Shown: piece by piece, positions 50,341 through 59,787 of the stretch | Layout of the letters: each line of letters begins with the position of its first letter | Position numbering within the stretch: the stretch's first letter is position 1 | NCBI RefSeq assembly: GCF_001040945.1 | Contig: NZ_CP011930.1 | Location: 496,001 to 560,000 of the forward strand | Reading direction: 5' to 3' | DNA: 64,000 nt | Origin: Herbaspirillum seropedicae | GTDB taxonomy: Bacteria; Pseudomonadota; Gammaproteobacteria; Burkholderiales; Burkholderiaceae_D | The notes under the pieces: generated by a model | The model's input: only the letters and a program-made list of their open reading frames with translations | Told to the model about the DNA's origin: nothing | Database searches by the model: none | Program-made: the position numbers and the translations under genes

Positions 50341-51138
50341 ATGTCCCTGCACGAACAGTACATCTTCCCGCTCCAGCCCCACCTGCCGCCGCCCGACTGG
50401 CCAGCGCTCGACGCCCTGTTGCTGGAAAAGGGCTTTGTCATCTCACCGCGCGGCAGCGATGTACCTGCCTGGGCGCTCAATGAGCTGCGCCACAGGCTGT
50501 GCCAGGCATTGGACTGCCAACTGGTATGGCGTGAGGGCGCGCAGACCACCGGTGACGTGCTGCGTGACTACGTTGGCGCGGGCACGTTGCCCGAGGGCTT
50601 GCCCATCCGCGATGACATGACCATGGCCGAGACGCTGCAACTGCTGGCGCGTCACGACATCTGCTCTCTGATCAAGGAAAAGTCGGACCACTGTACCTGG
50701 CACAGCCCGGCCTACAAACTCGGACCCGCGGCGGTGGCGCTGCTGAGCGAAGAAGGGGCGCGATACTACGAGGAAGCTCCTGACCGCTTCCACCTCACTC
50801 TGCTGGCCTATGATGGCCCGCATCCGTCGGTGTGCGTGGGCGAAAATCTTGAGCCGCCTTGCCTGCCCGGCAGCGATGAGCCATTGGCGGCGCTGCCGCC
50901 CTTCGAGAGCCATGTCGATTTCATCGGTGCGGCCTTCGAGGATCCCGGCGCGCAGTGGTATTGCGAACAGACCGGCCAGAACTATCACCTCCTGGATCTG
51001 GACTGGCAATACAGCCTCGGGTTTGGATTCCGGATGATCCGGCTGCAGGGGATGGATCAGGACAGCACGATGCGCCTGGCCCAGGCCATCGGCGAGCTGG
51101 TCGGCCAGCCTATGGGATGCAGCCATCTGCATTTGTGA
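50341..51138 (+). CDS. Hypothetical protein
   Basis: Soluble protein of 265 residues that I do not recognise. It has no signal peptide or membrane segment. The beginning MSLHEQYIFPLQPHLPPPDWPA (shown in outline) and the end MGCSHLHL are Pro- and His-containing. Codon use is that of the core genome, unlike the AT-rich block before it. The ATG at 50341 is chosen over an upstream in-frame start because the earlier codons are unconserved in character. It is convergent with the HD-GYP gene. Confidence 0.7.
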   Translation: MSLHEQYIFPLQPHLPPPDWPALDALLLEKGFVISPRGSDVPAWALNELRHRLCQALDCQLVWREGAQTTGDVLRDYVGAGTLPEGLPIRDDMTMAETLQLLARHDICSLIKEKSDHCTWHSPAYKLGPAAVALLSEEGARYYEEAPDRFHLTLLAYDGPHPSVCVGENLEPPCLPGSDEPLAALPPFESHVDFIGAAFEDPGAQWYCEQTGQNYHLLDLDWQYSLGFGFRMIRLQGMDQDSTMRLAQAIGELVGQPMGCSHLHL

Positions 51139-51174
51139 GCGGTGGTCGCGGAGCAAGTAGCGCTGCTGTGCCGG

Positions 51175-54102
51175 TCAGGAAGCGGCGGTTCCGGTCAGCG
51201 CCTCGATCTCGACGATATCCACCGCATCAATCTGCCCCTCCTTGAGCAACTCCCCCGCATACACCTCCCACAACCGGCTACGCAGGAAATACCGGAACAA
51301 CTCCGTATCCAGATGCCGTTCCCGGCACATATTGGCCATGATGCGCAGTGACTCCGAGAGCGTCTTGGCCGGCTTGTAGGGCCGGTCCGCGGCGGTCAGC
51401 GCTTCGAACACATCGGCCAGCGCCATCACCCTGTCCTGCAAGGGCAGCTCGCTGGCCTTGAGCCGGCGCGGGTAGCCGGTGCCATCCATCTTCTCGTGGT
51501 GATTGGCCGCCGTGTCCGGCACGCTCTTGAGCGATTCCGGCCAGGGCAGGCTCTTCAACATCACCAGCGTCTGTACGATGTGATTGTTGATGGCGAACCG
51601 GTCCTCGGGCGTGAGCGTGCCACGGCGGATGCCCAGGTTGTGCAGCTCGCCCATGTTCTGGCGATAGCGCGGCAATGTCATGTCAAAGCCCAGCGTATTG
51701 CGCGGGTCGCCTCGCTCCACCGCCGGACGGTGCTCTTCATCCCAGGGCACGATGTGTTCGGGGCGATCGGCCAGCAAGGGCTCGGTCACCGGCAAGACCT
51801 GCGCTGCCTGTCCCTGGCGCGTGGCGGCCAGGCGGCGCGCTTCCTCTGCCGCCAGGCCCAGGCTGTCATCGAAATGGCGCTCCCAGGTCTGCGTGGCGAT
51901 GCGGGCCAGGCGGGCAATGGCTTCTTCTGACATCGCTTCACTGCCCACATTGCACTGGGCCACGAAGGCAAAGTCCTCGCGCAGCCGCGCGCGCTGCGCC
52001 TCCAGCGCTTGCGCCTGCTGCTCCGATAGCGCTTGCGGCAACTGATGCAGCAGCGCCAGCTCGGCGTCGCGCCATAAGACTTCAAAGCGCATCCGCACTT
52101 CATGGATGCGATTGTGGATCACTTCCAGCTTGGTCGCCTTGTCGACGATGTGCTCGGGGCTGGTCACCTTGCCGCAGTCATGCAGCAGGGCGGCCAGCCG
52201 GAAGGCATAGCGTTCGTCTTCGTTCAGGCTGAAGCCGGCATACGGGCCTTCGCGCTCCTGCGCCAGCCGCTCCACCAGCATGATCGCCAGATGCGGTACG
52301 CGCTCGCAATGGCCGCCGGTGTAGGGACTCTTGGCGTCGATGGCGTCGGCCATCAGGCGGATCAGGGACTCCAGCAGCGCCTTCTGCGCGGCGATCAGCT
52401 GGCGCGTTTCAATGGCCACGGCCAGCATCCCCGACAGCCTGCGGGCAAAGGCCAGGAAACGCGGATCGCCATGCGCGCTGTCATGGGCATGCACCAGCAC
52501 CAGCAAGCCTTCCAGTGAACCATTGCGTCCGCGCAGGTCCAGCTCTACCCGCAAGCTGCCATCGGGCAGTGCACGCGTGTTGCTGGATGGCGTGTGCTGG
52601 CGATCATGAGCGAAGGATTCCGCCAGCCCATGGTCGGCGCCGTAGCCGGCGGCGCGCTGCATCTGGCCGCTCTCGCGCTGCCACAGGTAGACCGCGCCGG
52701 CCTGGCAGCGGGTGGCCTGGATGAATTTCTCCAGCACCTGTTGCAGCATCTGTTCGACATGCGTCTCGGTACTGAGGATGGCGCTGATGTCGAGGAAGGC
52801 TTCCACGGTCAGGCTGACGTTGTCCACCATCTCGGTGAGCATGTTGACCTCGCGCAGCATGCTGGCGGTCTTGCCCTGCTCGCGGAAGTCGAAGCGCGAC
52901 ATGCGCCGGGCGCGCGCGGCCAGCCGTTCCATGCTGCGGCCAATGGCGCGGCCGGCCCACCAGCCCAGCGGCAGGAAGGCGATCACCAGGAACAGGGCAA
53001 TGAGCACCATGGTCTTGCGATTGCGTTCCAACTGGCCCAGCAGCTCGTCGCCCGGCGCGGCAATGAGCAGATGCAGGGGATGGTCGTCGATGACATTGAA
53101 GGGCAGCGACAGCCCCAGCCACTCCTGGCCACCAGCGTGATAGAGCGCATTGGTCTGGCCGCTACGCGCGCGCCTGGCCAGCAGCGACAGGGTGGGGACA
53201 TTGAGTTCGTCCAGCGAGCGGAAGCGGAAGCTGTCGCCATCCTGTTCCAGCACCCGGTTCATGTCGCTGTAGGCGATGACCTTGCCGGCCTCATCGACCA
53301 GCGCCAGTTCGCTGTGGGGCGTGAGGCGCAGATTGCCCAGGCTGGTGGCGAGATCGTCGAGGGTCATGTCGATGGCGACCACGGCCTCGCTGGCATGGGC
53401 GCGCTGCGACAGGCTGATGCCGATCTGGCGGGTGGTGAAGAAGACGTAGGGCGCAGAGATCGAGGGCATCAGCGCACGGTTGGCGCTGGCGTACCAGGGG
53501 CGGGTGCGTGGATCGAAGTGATACTCGGGCTGCTCGCGCAGCGAGAGCAGCCTCAGGTCGTCGTCATAGAAGCGGTACTGTCCGTGCTCCTGGCCGTTGG
53601 CGTTGCGGGTGATGGTCTGCACCAGGAAGCGCGCCGACTCGGGCGCGCGGAAGAAACTGCGCTGCTCGGCGCCGCGCAAGGCGCGCACCAGCAGGAAGTC
53701 GCCATTCGGATAGCCCACATAGACCGCCGAGACCAAGGGATTGGCGACCAGGTCCGCAGAAAAGGCGGCGATGCGCGCGAGTCGCGTATCCAGTTCTCCG
53801 GCCTGGGTGATAGGATCAAATGCCAGCTGGCGCAGCGTCGCCACGGCGGGGTCGATGATGCGGCGCGAGCGCTCGGTCATGATGCGCCCGGCGTCCTGGG
53901 CCGAACGTTCGGCCATGTCCAGCAAGACCTGGCGCGCACCCCACCAGCCCACCGTCACCAGCACCACGGCCAGCAGGATCATGCCCGCCATCACCAGGGC
54001 AGAGATACCGAACCTGACCGGCAGGCCAGTGCTGCGCAGATCACGGGAAGGGGCGTGCAAGGACGAGCGCGAAGAGCGTCTGGAGCGTCTGAACAGTGGC
54101 AT
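51175..54102 (-). CDS. Membrane HD-GYP c-di-GMP phosphodiesterase with sensor domain
   Basis: Predicted c-di-GMP phosphodiesterase of 975 residues. A basic N-terminus and membrane helix (about 33-55) are followed by a periplasmic dCache-like sensor, a second membrane helix (about 360-380), a HAMP-like segment, a GAF-like domain (about 440-600) and the HD-GYP output domain. The HD site is LLHDCGKV and the GYP motif reads [14 protein letters not shown]. Between them lies an insert of about 190 residues rich in Glu, Gln and Arg, longer than in typical HD-GYP domains. Start chosen at Met 54102; further upstream codons exist in frame. Signal unknown. Confidence 0.88.
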   Translation of the reverse strand: MPLFRRSRRSSRSSLHAPSRDLRSTGLPVRFGISALVMAGMILLAVVLVTVGWWGARQVLLDMAERSAQDAGRIMTERSRRIIDPAVATLRQLAFDPITQAGELDTRLARIAAFSADLVANPLVSAVYVGYPNGDFLLVRALRGAEQRSFFRAPESARFLVQTITRNANGQEHGQYRFYDDDLRLLSLREQPEYHFDPRTRPWYASANRALMPSISAPYVFFTTRQIGISLSQRAHASEAVVAIDMTLDDLATSLGNLRLTPHSELALVDEAGKVIAYSDMNRVLEQDGDSFRFRSLDELNVPTLSLLARRARSGQTNALYHAGGQEWLGLSLPFNVIDDHPLHLLIAAPGDELLGQLERNRKTMVLIALFLVIAFLPLGWWAGRAIGRSMERLAARARRMSRFDFREQGKTASMLREVNMLTEMVDNVSLTVEAFLDISAILSTETHVEQMLQQVLEKFIQATRCQAGAVYLWQRESGQMQRAAGYGADHGLAESFAHDRQHTPSSNTRALPDGSLRVELDLRGRNGSLEGLLVLVHAHDSAHGDPRFLAFARRLSGMLAVAIETRQLIAAQKALLESLIRLMADAIDAKSPYTGGHCERVPHLAIMLVERLAQEREGPYAGFSLNEDERYAFRLAALLHDCGKVTSPEHIVDKATKLEVIHNRIHEVRMRFEVLWRDAELALLHQLPQALSEQQAQALEAQRARLREDFAFVAQCNVGSEAMSEEAIARLARIATQTWERHFDDSLGLAAEEARRLAATRQGQAAQVLPVTEPLLADRPEHIVPWDEEHRPAVERGDPRNTLGFDMTLPRYRQNMGELHNLGIRRGTLTPEDRFAINNHIVQTLVMLKSLPWPESLKSVPDTAANHHEKMDGTGYPRRLKASELPLQDRVMALADVFEALTAADRPYKPAKTLSESLRIMANMCRERHLDTELFRYFLRSRLWEVYAGELLKEGQIDAVDIVEIEALTGTAAS

Positions 54103-54518
54103 GGATAAGGGCAGGCAAGGACAGGTGGACTTGCTGGGAAACCGTGGTTCCGTCTTGCCGCCCCAACCTGTGCAAAACAGGACCCGGTCTTTTGCTGCAA
54201 GCAATATACCGTATTGATGACTTGGCCGCAGTTACGCCGGAGGTGAAAAAGCGGTTAAGCCCACCATGCCCGCGCTCTAGCCCCTGCCAGCGGCGAGATT
54301 GGACGAAATGCCACACAAAAGTCACTAATTTTCGTCATCTTGTTTGTGGTGGTGTACAATACGCCTTGTACTTGCATCAAGTAGTATTCTTGTTGGTTCC
54401 AATTCCGCCTGACTGTCGTTCCCTCCTCGGTCGTTCTGTTTTCTTTCCTTCGGTTTCAGTTCTTGGTCTCAAGTGCCCTCCAGGCATGTTGCCTCAACAC
54501 GTTTCAAAGGAAATAAAC
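54103..54518 (+). promoter_or_regulatory. Cold-shock gene promoter and long 5' leader
   Basis: A -10 candidate TACAAT lies at 54355-54360 with a weak -35 (TTCGTC or TCGTCA, 17-18 bases upstream). Transcription would start near 54367, leaving a leader of about 150 bases before the ATG, like the cold-sensing cspA leaders. The leader is U-rich with CCTCCTCGG-type segments. Upstream (54103-54350) probably contains the HD-GYP promoter on the other strand; I see no gene. Confidence 0.5.
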
Positions 54519-54731
54519 ATGAGCAGTCAAACCGGCGTAGTCAAGTGGTTCAACGATGCCAAGGGCTTCGGTTTCATCACTCCTGATGCAGGTGGCGCAG
54601 ACGTCTTCGCCCACTTCCAGGACATCCAGTCCACCGGCTTCCGCAGCCTCTCGGAAAACCAGCGCGTGTCCTTCGACCGCGGTGTCGGTCCGAAGGGCGA
54701 GAAGGCGACCAACATCAAGGTCATCGCCTAA
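54519..54731 (+). CDS. Cold-shock protein, CspA family
   Basis: RNA chaperone of 70 residues. RNP1 (KGFGFITP, about 15-22) and RNP2-like (DVFAHFQ, about 29-35) are intact, after the typical [11 protein letters not shown] start. The AAAGGA site precedes the ATG. It lies behind a long leader and is followed by a structured non-coding tract. Which paralogue of the multi-copy family it is cannot be told from this window. Confidence 0.95.
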   Translation: MSSQTGVVKWFNDAKGFGFITPDAGGADVFAHFQDIQSTGFRSLSENQRVSFDRGVGPKGEKATNIKVIA

Positions 54732-54852
54732 GCCAACGAACATCCTCGCTGCCCTTGCCTGGCAGTGCGCTGGAACTCCATACGCTCCAGCGCGCAGGCA
54801 GGCAGCAACCAGCCTCACCGACCTGTTCCAGACGGTCAGCCGCAGACTGTCA

Positions 54853-54869
54853 CCTTGCAGATAGCAAGG
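54853..54869 (+). repeat. AGATA-loop hairpin 1
   Basis: CCTTGC pairs perfectly with GCAAGG around the loop AGATA. Confidence 0.8.
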
Positions 54870-54959
54870 GCCGGTCATTCTGGACAAGGAAGGTGAGGCG
54901 GGTCTGACGTGCGTCGGGATCTTTCCGGCACGCCGGACGCGGCAGGCAGCCGCCAGGCC

Positions 54960-54990
54960 GCATGTGGCCGTGCAGATAGCGCGGGCATGC
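54960..54990 (+). repeat. AGATA-loop hairpin 2
   Basis: CCGTGC pairs with GCGCGG (one G-U) around AGATA; the outer arms GCATG and CATGC extend the stem. Confidence 0.8.
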
Positions 54991-55128
54991 AGCAGGGAGT
55001 GTGCAAGCCAGCCGCTCACGGGTTTGTCCCGTGTAGCAAATAGTTAATTATGGTTCGTCACCAGCGTCGCTCCCCCGTCAACACAACGGCGGCAGGACAA
55101 TAAAACGGACAACTGCATGACGACGGCA

Positions 55129-55145
55129 CCGTCCAGATAGGCCGG
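55129..55145 (+). repeat. AGATA-loop hairpin 3
   Basis: CCGTCC pairs with GGCCGG, one mismatch, around AGATA. Confidence 0.7.
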
Positions 55146-55164
55146 GTACGTCAGGCCAACGGCA

Positions 55165-55181
55165 CTGCGCAGATAGCGTGG
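55165..55181 (+). repeat. AGATA-loop hairpin 4
   Basis: CTGCGC pairs with GCGTGG (two G-U pairs) around AGATA. Confidence 0.7.
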
Positions 55182-55212
55182 GCCTGGGCCAATCTAGTGT
55201 AATCAATGAACG

Positions 55213-55239
55213 GCCCGCCTGATTCAAGGCGGGCTTTTT
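55213..55239 (+). terminator. Terminator of the AGATA-hairpin tract
   Basis: GCCCGCCT pairs with AGGCGGGC and is followed by TTTTT on the plus strand. It is oriented for transcripts coming from the cold-shock side, against the convergent transketolase gene. Confidence 0.88.
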
Positions 55240-55283
55240 GCGTTCTGGGGCAACGCTTCTCACAGATTGAATGTGAACAGGCC

Positions 55284-57278
55284 CTAGTGTGTCCCTTGCA
55301 CCAGCAAGCGCCGCGCCTCTGCCACCACCGCCTCCGCCGTGATGTTGAAGTGACGATAAAGCACATCGGCCGGCCCCGGCGCGCCAAAGCCCGGCATGCC
55401 GACAAAGCCGCCGCGGGCGCCCAGGTAATGGTCCCAGCCAAAGCGCAGCGCCGCTTCCACACCCACGCGCACCGTCTGCTCACCCAGCACCTGCTGGCGA
55501 TAGGCCGTGTCCTGCTGGTCGAACAGTTCCCAGCAAGGCAGCGAGACCACCGCCGTGGCGATGCCTGCCGCTTCCAGCTGTGCGCGCGCCGCGCAGGCCA
55601 GCGCCACCTCCGAACCGGTGGCCAGCAGCGTGACCTGGCGCGCACCGCATTGCGCCTCGTGCAGCACATAGCCGCCGCGTGCGCAGCGGTTCTCTGCCTC
55701 ATACTGGCGGCGCACCGGCGGCAAGGCCTGGCGCGCAAAGACCATGCTCACCGGGCCGCTGCGATGTTGCATGGCGATCTCCCAACATTCGACCGCCTCG
55801 GTCGCGTCTGCCGGGCGCATCACCAGCATGTTGGGCATGGCGCGCAGCGAGGCCAGGATTTCCACCGGCTGGTGGGTCGGGCCATTCTTGCCGATGCCGA
55901 TGGAGTCATGGCTGAACACATACTTGACCGGCAATCCCATCAGCGCCGACATGCGCATGGCCGGACGTTCGTAATCCGAAAAGGCCAGATAAGTGACCGA
56001 CAGCGCAATGACGCCACCGTGCGCCGCCATGCCATTGGCCATCGCACCCATCAGATGTTCACGCACGCCGCAATGGACATAGGCGCCGCTGCGATCATCA
56101 GCAGTGAAGGCATGCAATCCCCCCTTGTGCGCCGTCGGCGCTTCCAGGTCGGCGCAACCGACCATGCGCTCGGGCATCACCTCGGCCAGCAGCTTGTTGA
56201 TGGCCGCCGAGATCAGGATGCCGCCTTGCGCCTGTTCCGGCTCGTGCGCACTGCGCTTGAATGGCAGCAGCACTTCCTGCCATCCACTAGGCAATTCGCC
56301 GCGCATGACGCGTTCGAATTCGGCGCGCTGCGCCGCTGGCAGCGCTTGCACGCGGGCTTGCCACTGCTGGTGCTGGGCGTCGTTGCGCTGACCGAAGCTG
56401 CGCCATTGCGCAAGGATGTCCTGCGGGACATCGAAGGGAGCGTGCGGCCATTGCAGCAGTTCGCGTGCAGCTTGGGCATCGTCCTCGTACAGGCGCGCGC
56501 TGTGACCGCCGCGCTGCCCCTGCACGCGTGGGATGCCGCGACCGATCACGGTGCGGCAGGCGATCATCGACGGCCTGTCCGAGCCTTGTGCGGCATCCAG
56601 TGCACGTGACACTGCCTGGATGTCATGGCCGTCCACCTCCACCACATGCCAGCCCGCCACGCGGAAGCGCTCGGCCACGTTCTCGCTGATGGACAGCTCG
56701 GTCTTGCCGTCGTCGGTGATCTGGTTGTCATCCCACAGCAAGGTCAGCTTGTGCAGGCGCAGGTGGCCCGCCAGGGAAATCATTTCCTGGCCGATGCCCT
56801 CCTGCAGGCAGCCATCGCCGACGAAGGCATAGGTGCGATGGTTGACGATGTCGTCACCGAAGCGCGCATTGAGATAGGCCTCGGCCACCGCCATGCCGAA
56901 GGCGTTGGCGATGCCCTGACCGAGCGGGCCGGTGGTGACTTCGATGCCCAGCTCGGGCGCGTATTCCGGGTGGCCGGCGCAGTGCGAGCCGAACTCGCGG
57001 AAGCTGCGCACCTGTTCCAGGGTGATGTGTTCGTAGCCGGTCAGGTAGAGCAGGCAATAGAGCAGCATCGAGCCATGGCCATTGGAGAGCACCACGCGGT
57101 CGCGATCCCACCAGGTCGGCGCCGCCGGGTTGAAGCGCAGGTGGCGCGCATACAGGGCGGTAGCGATCTCGGCCATGCCCAGCGGCACGCCCTGGTGGCC
57201 CTCGGTGGCGCGCACGATGGCGTCGATGGAGAGGAAGCGGATGGCGTGCGCCAGCGGCTGCAGGGGATGTTCGTTCAT
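55284..57278 (-). CDS. tkt: Transketolase
   Basis: Thiamine-diphosphate enzyme of 664 residues in the pentose phosphate pathway (and Calvin-type cycles). The N-terminal substrate/TPP region includes LSNGHGSMLLY (about 65-75), GPLGQGI and the GDGCLQEGIGQEMISLAGH TPP motif (about 153-171). The pyrimidine domain has AFTADDRSGAYVHCGVREHLMG and the C-terminal domain is complete. This copy differs in some details from the housekeeping TktA sequence I would expect (shorter loops), so it may be a second paralogue, but no missing catalytic residue was seen. Confidence 0.95.
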   Translation of the reverse strand: MNEHPLQPLAHAIRFLSIDAIVRATEGHQGVPLGMAEIATALYARHLRFNPAAPTWWDRDRVVLSNGHGSMLLYCLLYLTGYEHITLEQVRSFREFGSHCAGHPEYAPELGIEVTTGPLGQGIANAFGMAVAEAYLNARFGDDIVNHRTYAFVGDGCLQEGIGQEMISLAGHLRLHKLTLLWDDNQITDDGKTELSISENVAERFRVAGWHVVEVDGHDIQAVSRALDAAQGSDRPSMIACRTVIGRGIPRVQGQRGGHSARLYEDDAQAARELLQWPHAPFDVPQDILAQWRSFGQRNDAQHQQWQARVQALPAAQRAEFERVMRGELPSGWQEVLLPFKRSAHEPEQAQGGILISAAINKLLAEVMPERMVGCADLEAPTAHKGGLHAFTADDRSGAYVHCGVREHLMGAMANGMAAHGGVIALSVTYLAFSDYERPAMRMSALMGLPVKYVFSHDSIGIGKNGPTHQPVEILASLRAMPNMLVMRPADATEAVECWEIAMQHRSGPVSMVFARQALPPVRRQYEAENRCARGGYVLHEAQCGARQVTLLATGSEVALACAARAQLEAAGIATAVVSLPCWELFDQQDTAYRQQVLGEQTVRVGVEAALRFGWDHYLGARGGFVGMPGFGAPGPADVLYRHFNITAEAVVAEARRLLVQGTH

Positions 57279-57462
57279 GACGGCAAGGCGCCCGTGCCGA
57301 GCGGCCGGGACGTGGGTCTCCGTTGTGATGGTGGAGGCCTATTCTTTGCGAGGGCGGCCTGATGAGGCAAGCGATGAAAATTCAGCAATGACTGAATCCG
57401 CGTCAACTAGGTCCTGCGTCGCACCGGCAACATGCGGCGGCTCGGGGCGTAAGTTGACCTCC

Positions 57463-57543
57463 TGCCCATTGCCCATTGCCCATTGCCCATTGCCCATTGC
57501 CCATTGCCCATTGCCCATTGCCCATTGCCCATTGCCCATTGCC
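57463..57543. repeat. Heptanucleotide tandem repeat, 11-12 copies of TGCCCAT
   Basis: Perfect head-to-tail 7-bp units (TGCCCAT) run for 81 bases and end 25 bases before the -10 element of the following gene. The 7-bp unit is not a multiple of three. It lies directly upstream of the -35 region, where slippage would move upstream sequence relative to the promoter. Confidence 0.95.
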
Positions 57544-57564
57544 AATGGGCCGGCCAAACCACTG

Positions 57565-57588
57565 TGCTATATTTTGTCCTATGACAAA
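57565..57588 (+). promoter_or_regulatory. Promoter and MocR-like operator of the YggS-family gene
   Basis: TGC followed by TATATT (57568-57573) is an extended -10. It is overlapped by a perfect inverted repeat TTTGTC-CTAT-GACAAA (57573-57588). A closely similar sequence occurs at 60567-60584 upstream of the amidotransferase/mocR unit. The -35 position falls at the end of the heptanucleotide repeat. Confidence 0.6.
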
Positions 57589-57610
57589 GTGTGCAATGCA
57601 TGAGGCCATC

Positions 57611-58423
57611 ATGAGCGATCCACAATTCCCCGAAGACGAGAGCACCGCAATCCGTCACGACATGCACGGTCGCTGGCCGGCAGCAGCGTCGTTGGATGAA
57701 TTTCGCGCCAACCTGGCGGCAGTGCACAGGCGCATTGCTGCGGCGTGCGAACGTGCAGGACGTCCTGCTTCCAGTGTGCGGCTGCTGCCGGTGAGCAAGA
57801 CCAAGCCGGAGTCCAGCATCCGTCTCGCCTATGCCGCCGGCTGTTGCCTGCTCGGTGAAAACAAGCCGCAGGAAGCCTGCCACAAATGGGAAGCCACGCA
57901 AGACCTGAGCGGACTGCAATGGTCGGTGATCGGCCATCTGCAAACCAACAAGGCCAAGCTGGTCGCCCGCTTCGCCGCCGAGTTCCAGGCGTTGGACAGC
58001 CTGCGTGTGGCGCAAGCCCTGGAGCGCCGCCTGCAGCAGGAAGGACGGGGGCTGGATGTCTTCGTGCAGGTCAATACCTCCGGCGAAGCCAGCAAGTATG
58101 GTCTGGCGCCCGAGGAGGTCGCTCCATTCCTGCGCCAATTGCACGCCTATCCGGCGCTGCGCCTGCGCGGGCTGATGACGCTCGCCGTGTTTTCGCCCGA
58201 CCCGGCGCGGGTCAGGCCCTGCTTTAGCCTGTTGCGAAACCTGCGCGAGCGCCTGCGGCAGGACGTGCCGGCAGGCGCGCAGCTCGATGAACTTTCCATG
58301 GGCATGTCGGGTGACTACGAGATCGCCATCGAAGAGGGCGCCACCGTGGTACGCGTGGGACAGGCGCTCTTCGGCGCCCGCGCCTTGCCGGATTCCCATT
58401 ACTGGCCCTCGCCCGACAACTGA
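57611..58423 (+). CDS. YggS-family PLP-binding protein (PLP homeostasis)
   Basis: Fold-type III PLP protein of 270 residues, longer than the usual about 230. The PLP-lysine region is LLPVSKTKPESSI (about 58-70), GENKPQEA follows, then HLQTNKAKLV (about 115-124), QVNTSGEASKYGL and the C-terminal LSMGMSGDYEIAIEEGATVVRVGQALFG, all typical of PLPBP. About 30 extra residues lie at the N-terminus. GAGG precedes the ATG at 57611; ATG 57596 is an alternative, and still further upstream the frame would run into the tandem repeat. Not beside proC, as the housekeeping copy usually is, so it may be a second copy linked to the MocR gene. Confidence 0.85.
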   Translation: MSDPQFPEDESTAIRHDMHGRWPAAASLDEFRANLAAVHRRIAAACERAGRPASSVRLLPVSKTKPESSIRLAYAAGCCLLGENKPQEACHKWEATQDLSGLQWSVIGHLQTNKAKLVARFAAEFQALDSLRVAQALERRLQQEGRGLDVFVQVNTSGEASKYGLAPEEVAPFLRQLHAYPALRLRGLMTLAVFSPDPARVRPCFSLLRNLRERLRQDVPAGAQLDELSMGMSGDYEIAIEEGATVVRVGQALFGARALPDSHYWPSPDN

Positions 58424-58477
58424 TCACTGATGCGGGAGGGCGCTCCCGCACGCCTGTCCGCGCCATCAGCCCTGCCT

Positions 58478-59773
58478 TCAGCTCAGGCTGCGACGCAGAT
58501 CGGCCGCGAGCTTGCCGGCGGCGTCAGCCTCCAGCGCCGAAAGGGTGATGCGCAAACCGTGTACGCGCTGCTGCACGGAAAAGGCTTCGCCGTGCCGCAG
58601 CAGCCAGCCCAGGCGCGCCATCGACAGGGCCGCGGCCTGGTCATCGCCGGAGAGCGCGATCCACAGATTGAGGCCATCGCCGCCGGTGGCGCATGCAATG
58701 CCCTCCTTGTGCAGCGCTCGCTCCAGCCGTTCACGTCGTGCTGCGTAGTCTGCGCGCGCTTGCTGCATCAGCCTGGCGGTGTCGGGTCGGCTCAAGGCTG
58801 ACTCGATGCTGTCCTGGAGGAAATGACTGACCCAGCTGCCGCCCGGGCTCAGGCGTGTACGCAGCAGTTGCGAGGTGGCGGCGTCGCTTGCCACTGCCGC
58901 CACCCGCAGGTCCGGACCGAGCGCCTTGGAAAACGAACGCACCAGCGCCCAGCGCGGCGCAGCCGCAGGAATGACGGAGTGATACCGCGCCATGGAGGTC
59001 AGGGCAAAGTGATCATCCACGATCACCAGCACATGCGGATGTTTTTCCAGCAGCCGTCGTAGCGCCAGCGCGCGCGCCGCGCTCAGCGCGCAGCCGGTGG
59101 GATTGTGGGCGCGCGGTGTCAGGATCACGGCGCGGACGCCCTTGGCCAGCGCTGACCGCAGTTCGTCCACCCGCATGCCCTCGGCATCGACGCTCACGCC
59201 GACGGATTCCAGGCCCGAGGTCCGGATCAGATTGATGCTGGCAAGAAAGCAGGGGTTCTCCACCGCCACCTTGTCGCCGGGACGAAGATAGGCAAAGAGC
59301 AGGCGTTCGATCGCATCGACCGCGCCATGGGCCAGATCGACTTCGAAGCCCGCAGGACAATCCAGGCCACACCACTGGGCGATGTAATTGGCCAGTGCAG
59401 GATTGACCGTATCGGCGCCATACAGCCGCGGCTGATACGAGCGGCCCCGCCAGAGCGCGGCCAGATCAGGCAGCCAGCGCGGATCGGGATTGCCGTGGGC
59501 GAGGTCGATGAGCGTCGTGCCCGGTTGGCTGCCTTCCTGCTCTCCGGGGGCAGGCAAGCTGCGGATGCTCGTTCCCAGCCGGCGCTGGGTGCTGGCGATG
59601 CCCGCCGTGGACAGGCGGCGATAGGCCGCCGCCACCGTATTGCGATTCACGCCGAGCTGCTCGGCCAGCTCGCGCACGGGCGGCAATAGCTGTCCGGGAT
59701 GCAGGCGCTGGGTCTGGACCAGGGTGCGCACGCACTCGAAGATTTCTGTCGCGGTCTTGCCGTGGATTTTCAT
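58478..59773 (-). CDS. MocR/PdxR-type GntR regulator with aminotransferase domain
   Basis: Regulator of 431 residues. The N-terminal winged helix is GntR type (VRELAEQLGVNRNTVAAAYRRL, about 28-49) and the C-terminal half is a fold-type I aminotransferase domain with DLAHGNPDPRWLPD, VILTPRAHNPTG, VDDHFAL and the PLP-lysine region RSFSKALGPDLRVA (Lys near 297). MocR proteins sense PLP or amino compounds. It is downstream of, and in line with, the amidotransferase gene. Operator-like repeats upstream of that gene and of the YggS gene suggest that it controls both. Confidence 0.9.
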   Translation of the reverse strand: MKIHGKTATEIFECVRTLVQTQRLHPGQLLPPVRELAEQLGVNRNTVAAAYRRLSTAGIASTQRRLGTSIRSLPAPGEQEGSQPGTTLIDLAHGNPDPRWLPDLAALWRGRSYQPRLYGADTVNPALANYIAQWCGLDCPAGFEVDLAHGAVDAIERLLFAYLRPGDKVAVENPCFLASINLIRTSGLESVGVSVDAEGMRVDELRSALAKGVRAVILTPRAHNPTGCALSAARALALRRLLEKHPHVLVIVDDHFALTSMARYHSVIPAAAPRWALVRSFSKALGPDLRVAAVASDAATSQLLRTRLSPGGSWVSHFLQDSIESALSRPDTARLMQQARADYAARRERLERALHKEGIACATGGDGLNLWIALSGDDQAAALSMARLGWLLRHGEAFSVQQRVHGLRITLSALEADAAGKLAADLRRSLS

Positions 59774-59787
59774 AGGAGGCGACGTTC

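Larger units (their letters stand above)
54750..55240 (+). ncRNA. Structured non-coding tract with four AGATA-loop hairpins
   Basis: The 550 bases between the cold-shock gene and the transketolase gene contain no coding frame but are rich in inverted repeats. A large hairpin lies at 54755-54802 (GCGCTGGA/TCCAGCGC). Four small hairpins share the loop AGATA in the context GCAGATAGC: 54853-54869, 54960-54990, 55129-55145 and 55165-55181. A typical terminator closes the tract at 55213-55239 on the plus strand. A candidate promoter near 55024-55050 (TTGTCC, TAATTA) would make a transcript of about 180 bases. It could be an sRNA, or the 3' UTR of the cold-shock mRNA. Confidence 0.5.

Noticed and set aside
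57463..57543. TGCCCAT array considered as a CRISPR-like array
   Set aside because: Units are 7 bp and contiguous with no spacers; it is a simple sequence repeat.
57339..57645. Repetitive frames across the TGCCCAT array, including an extension of the YggS-family gene
   Set aside because: The repeat yields a low-complexity peptide in every frame and the promoter lies after it, so translation through the array is unlikely.
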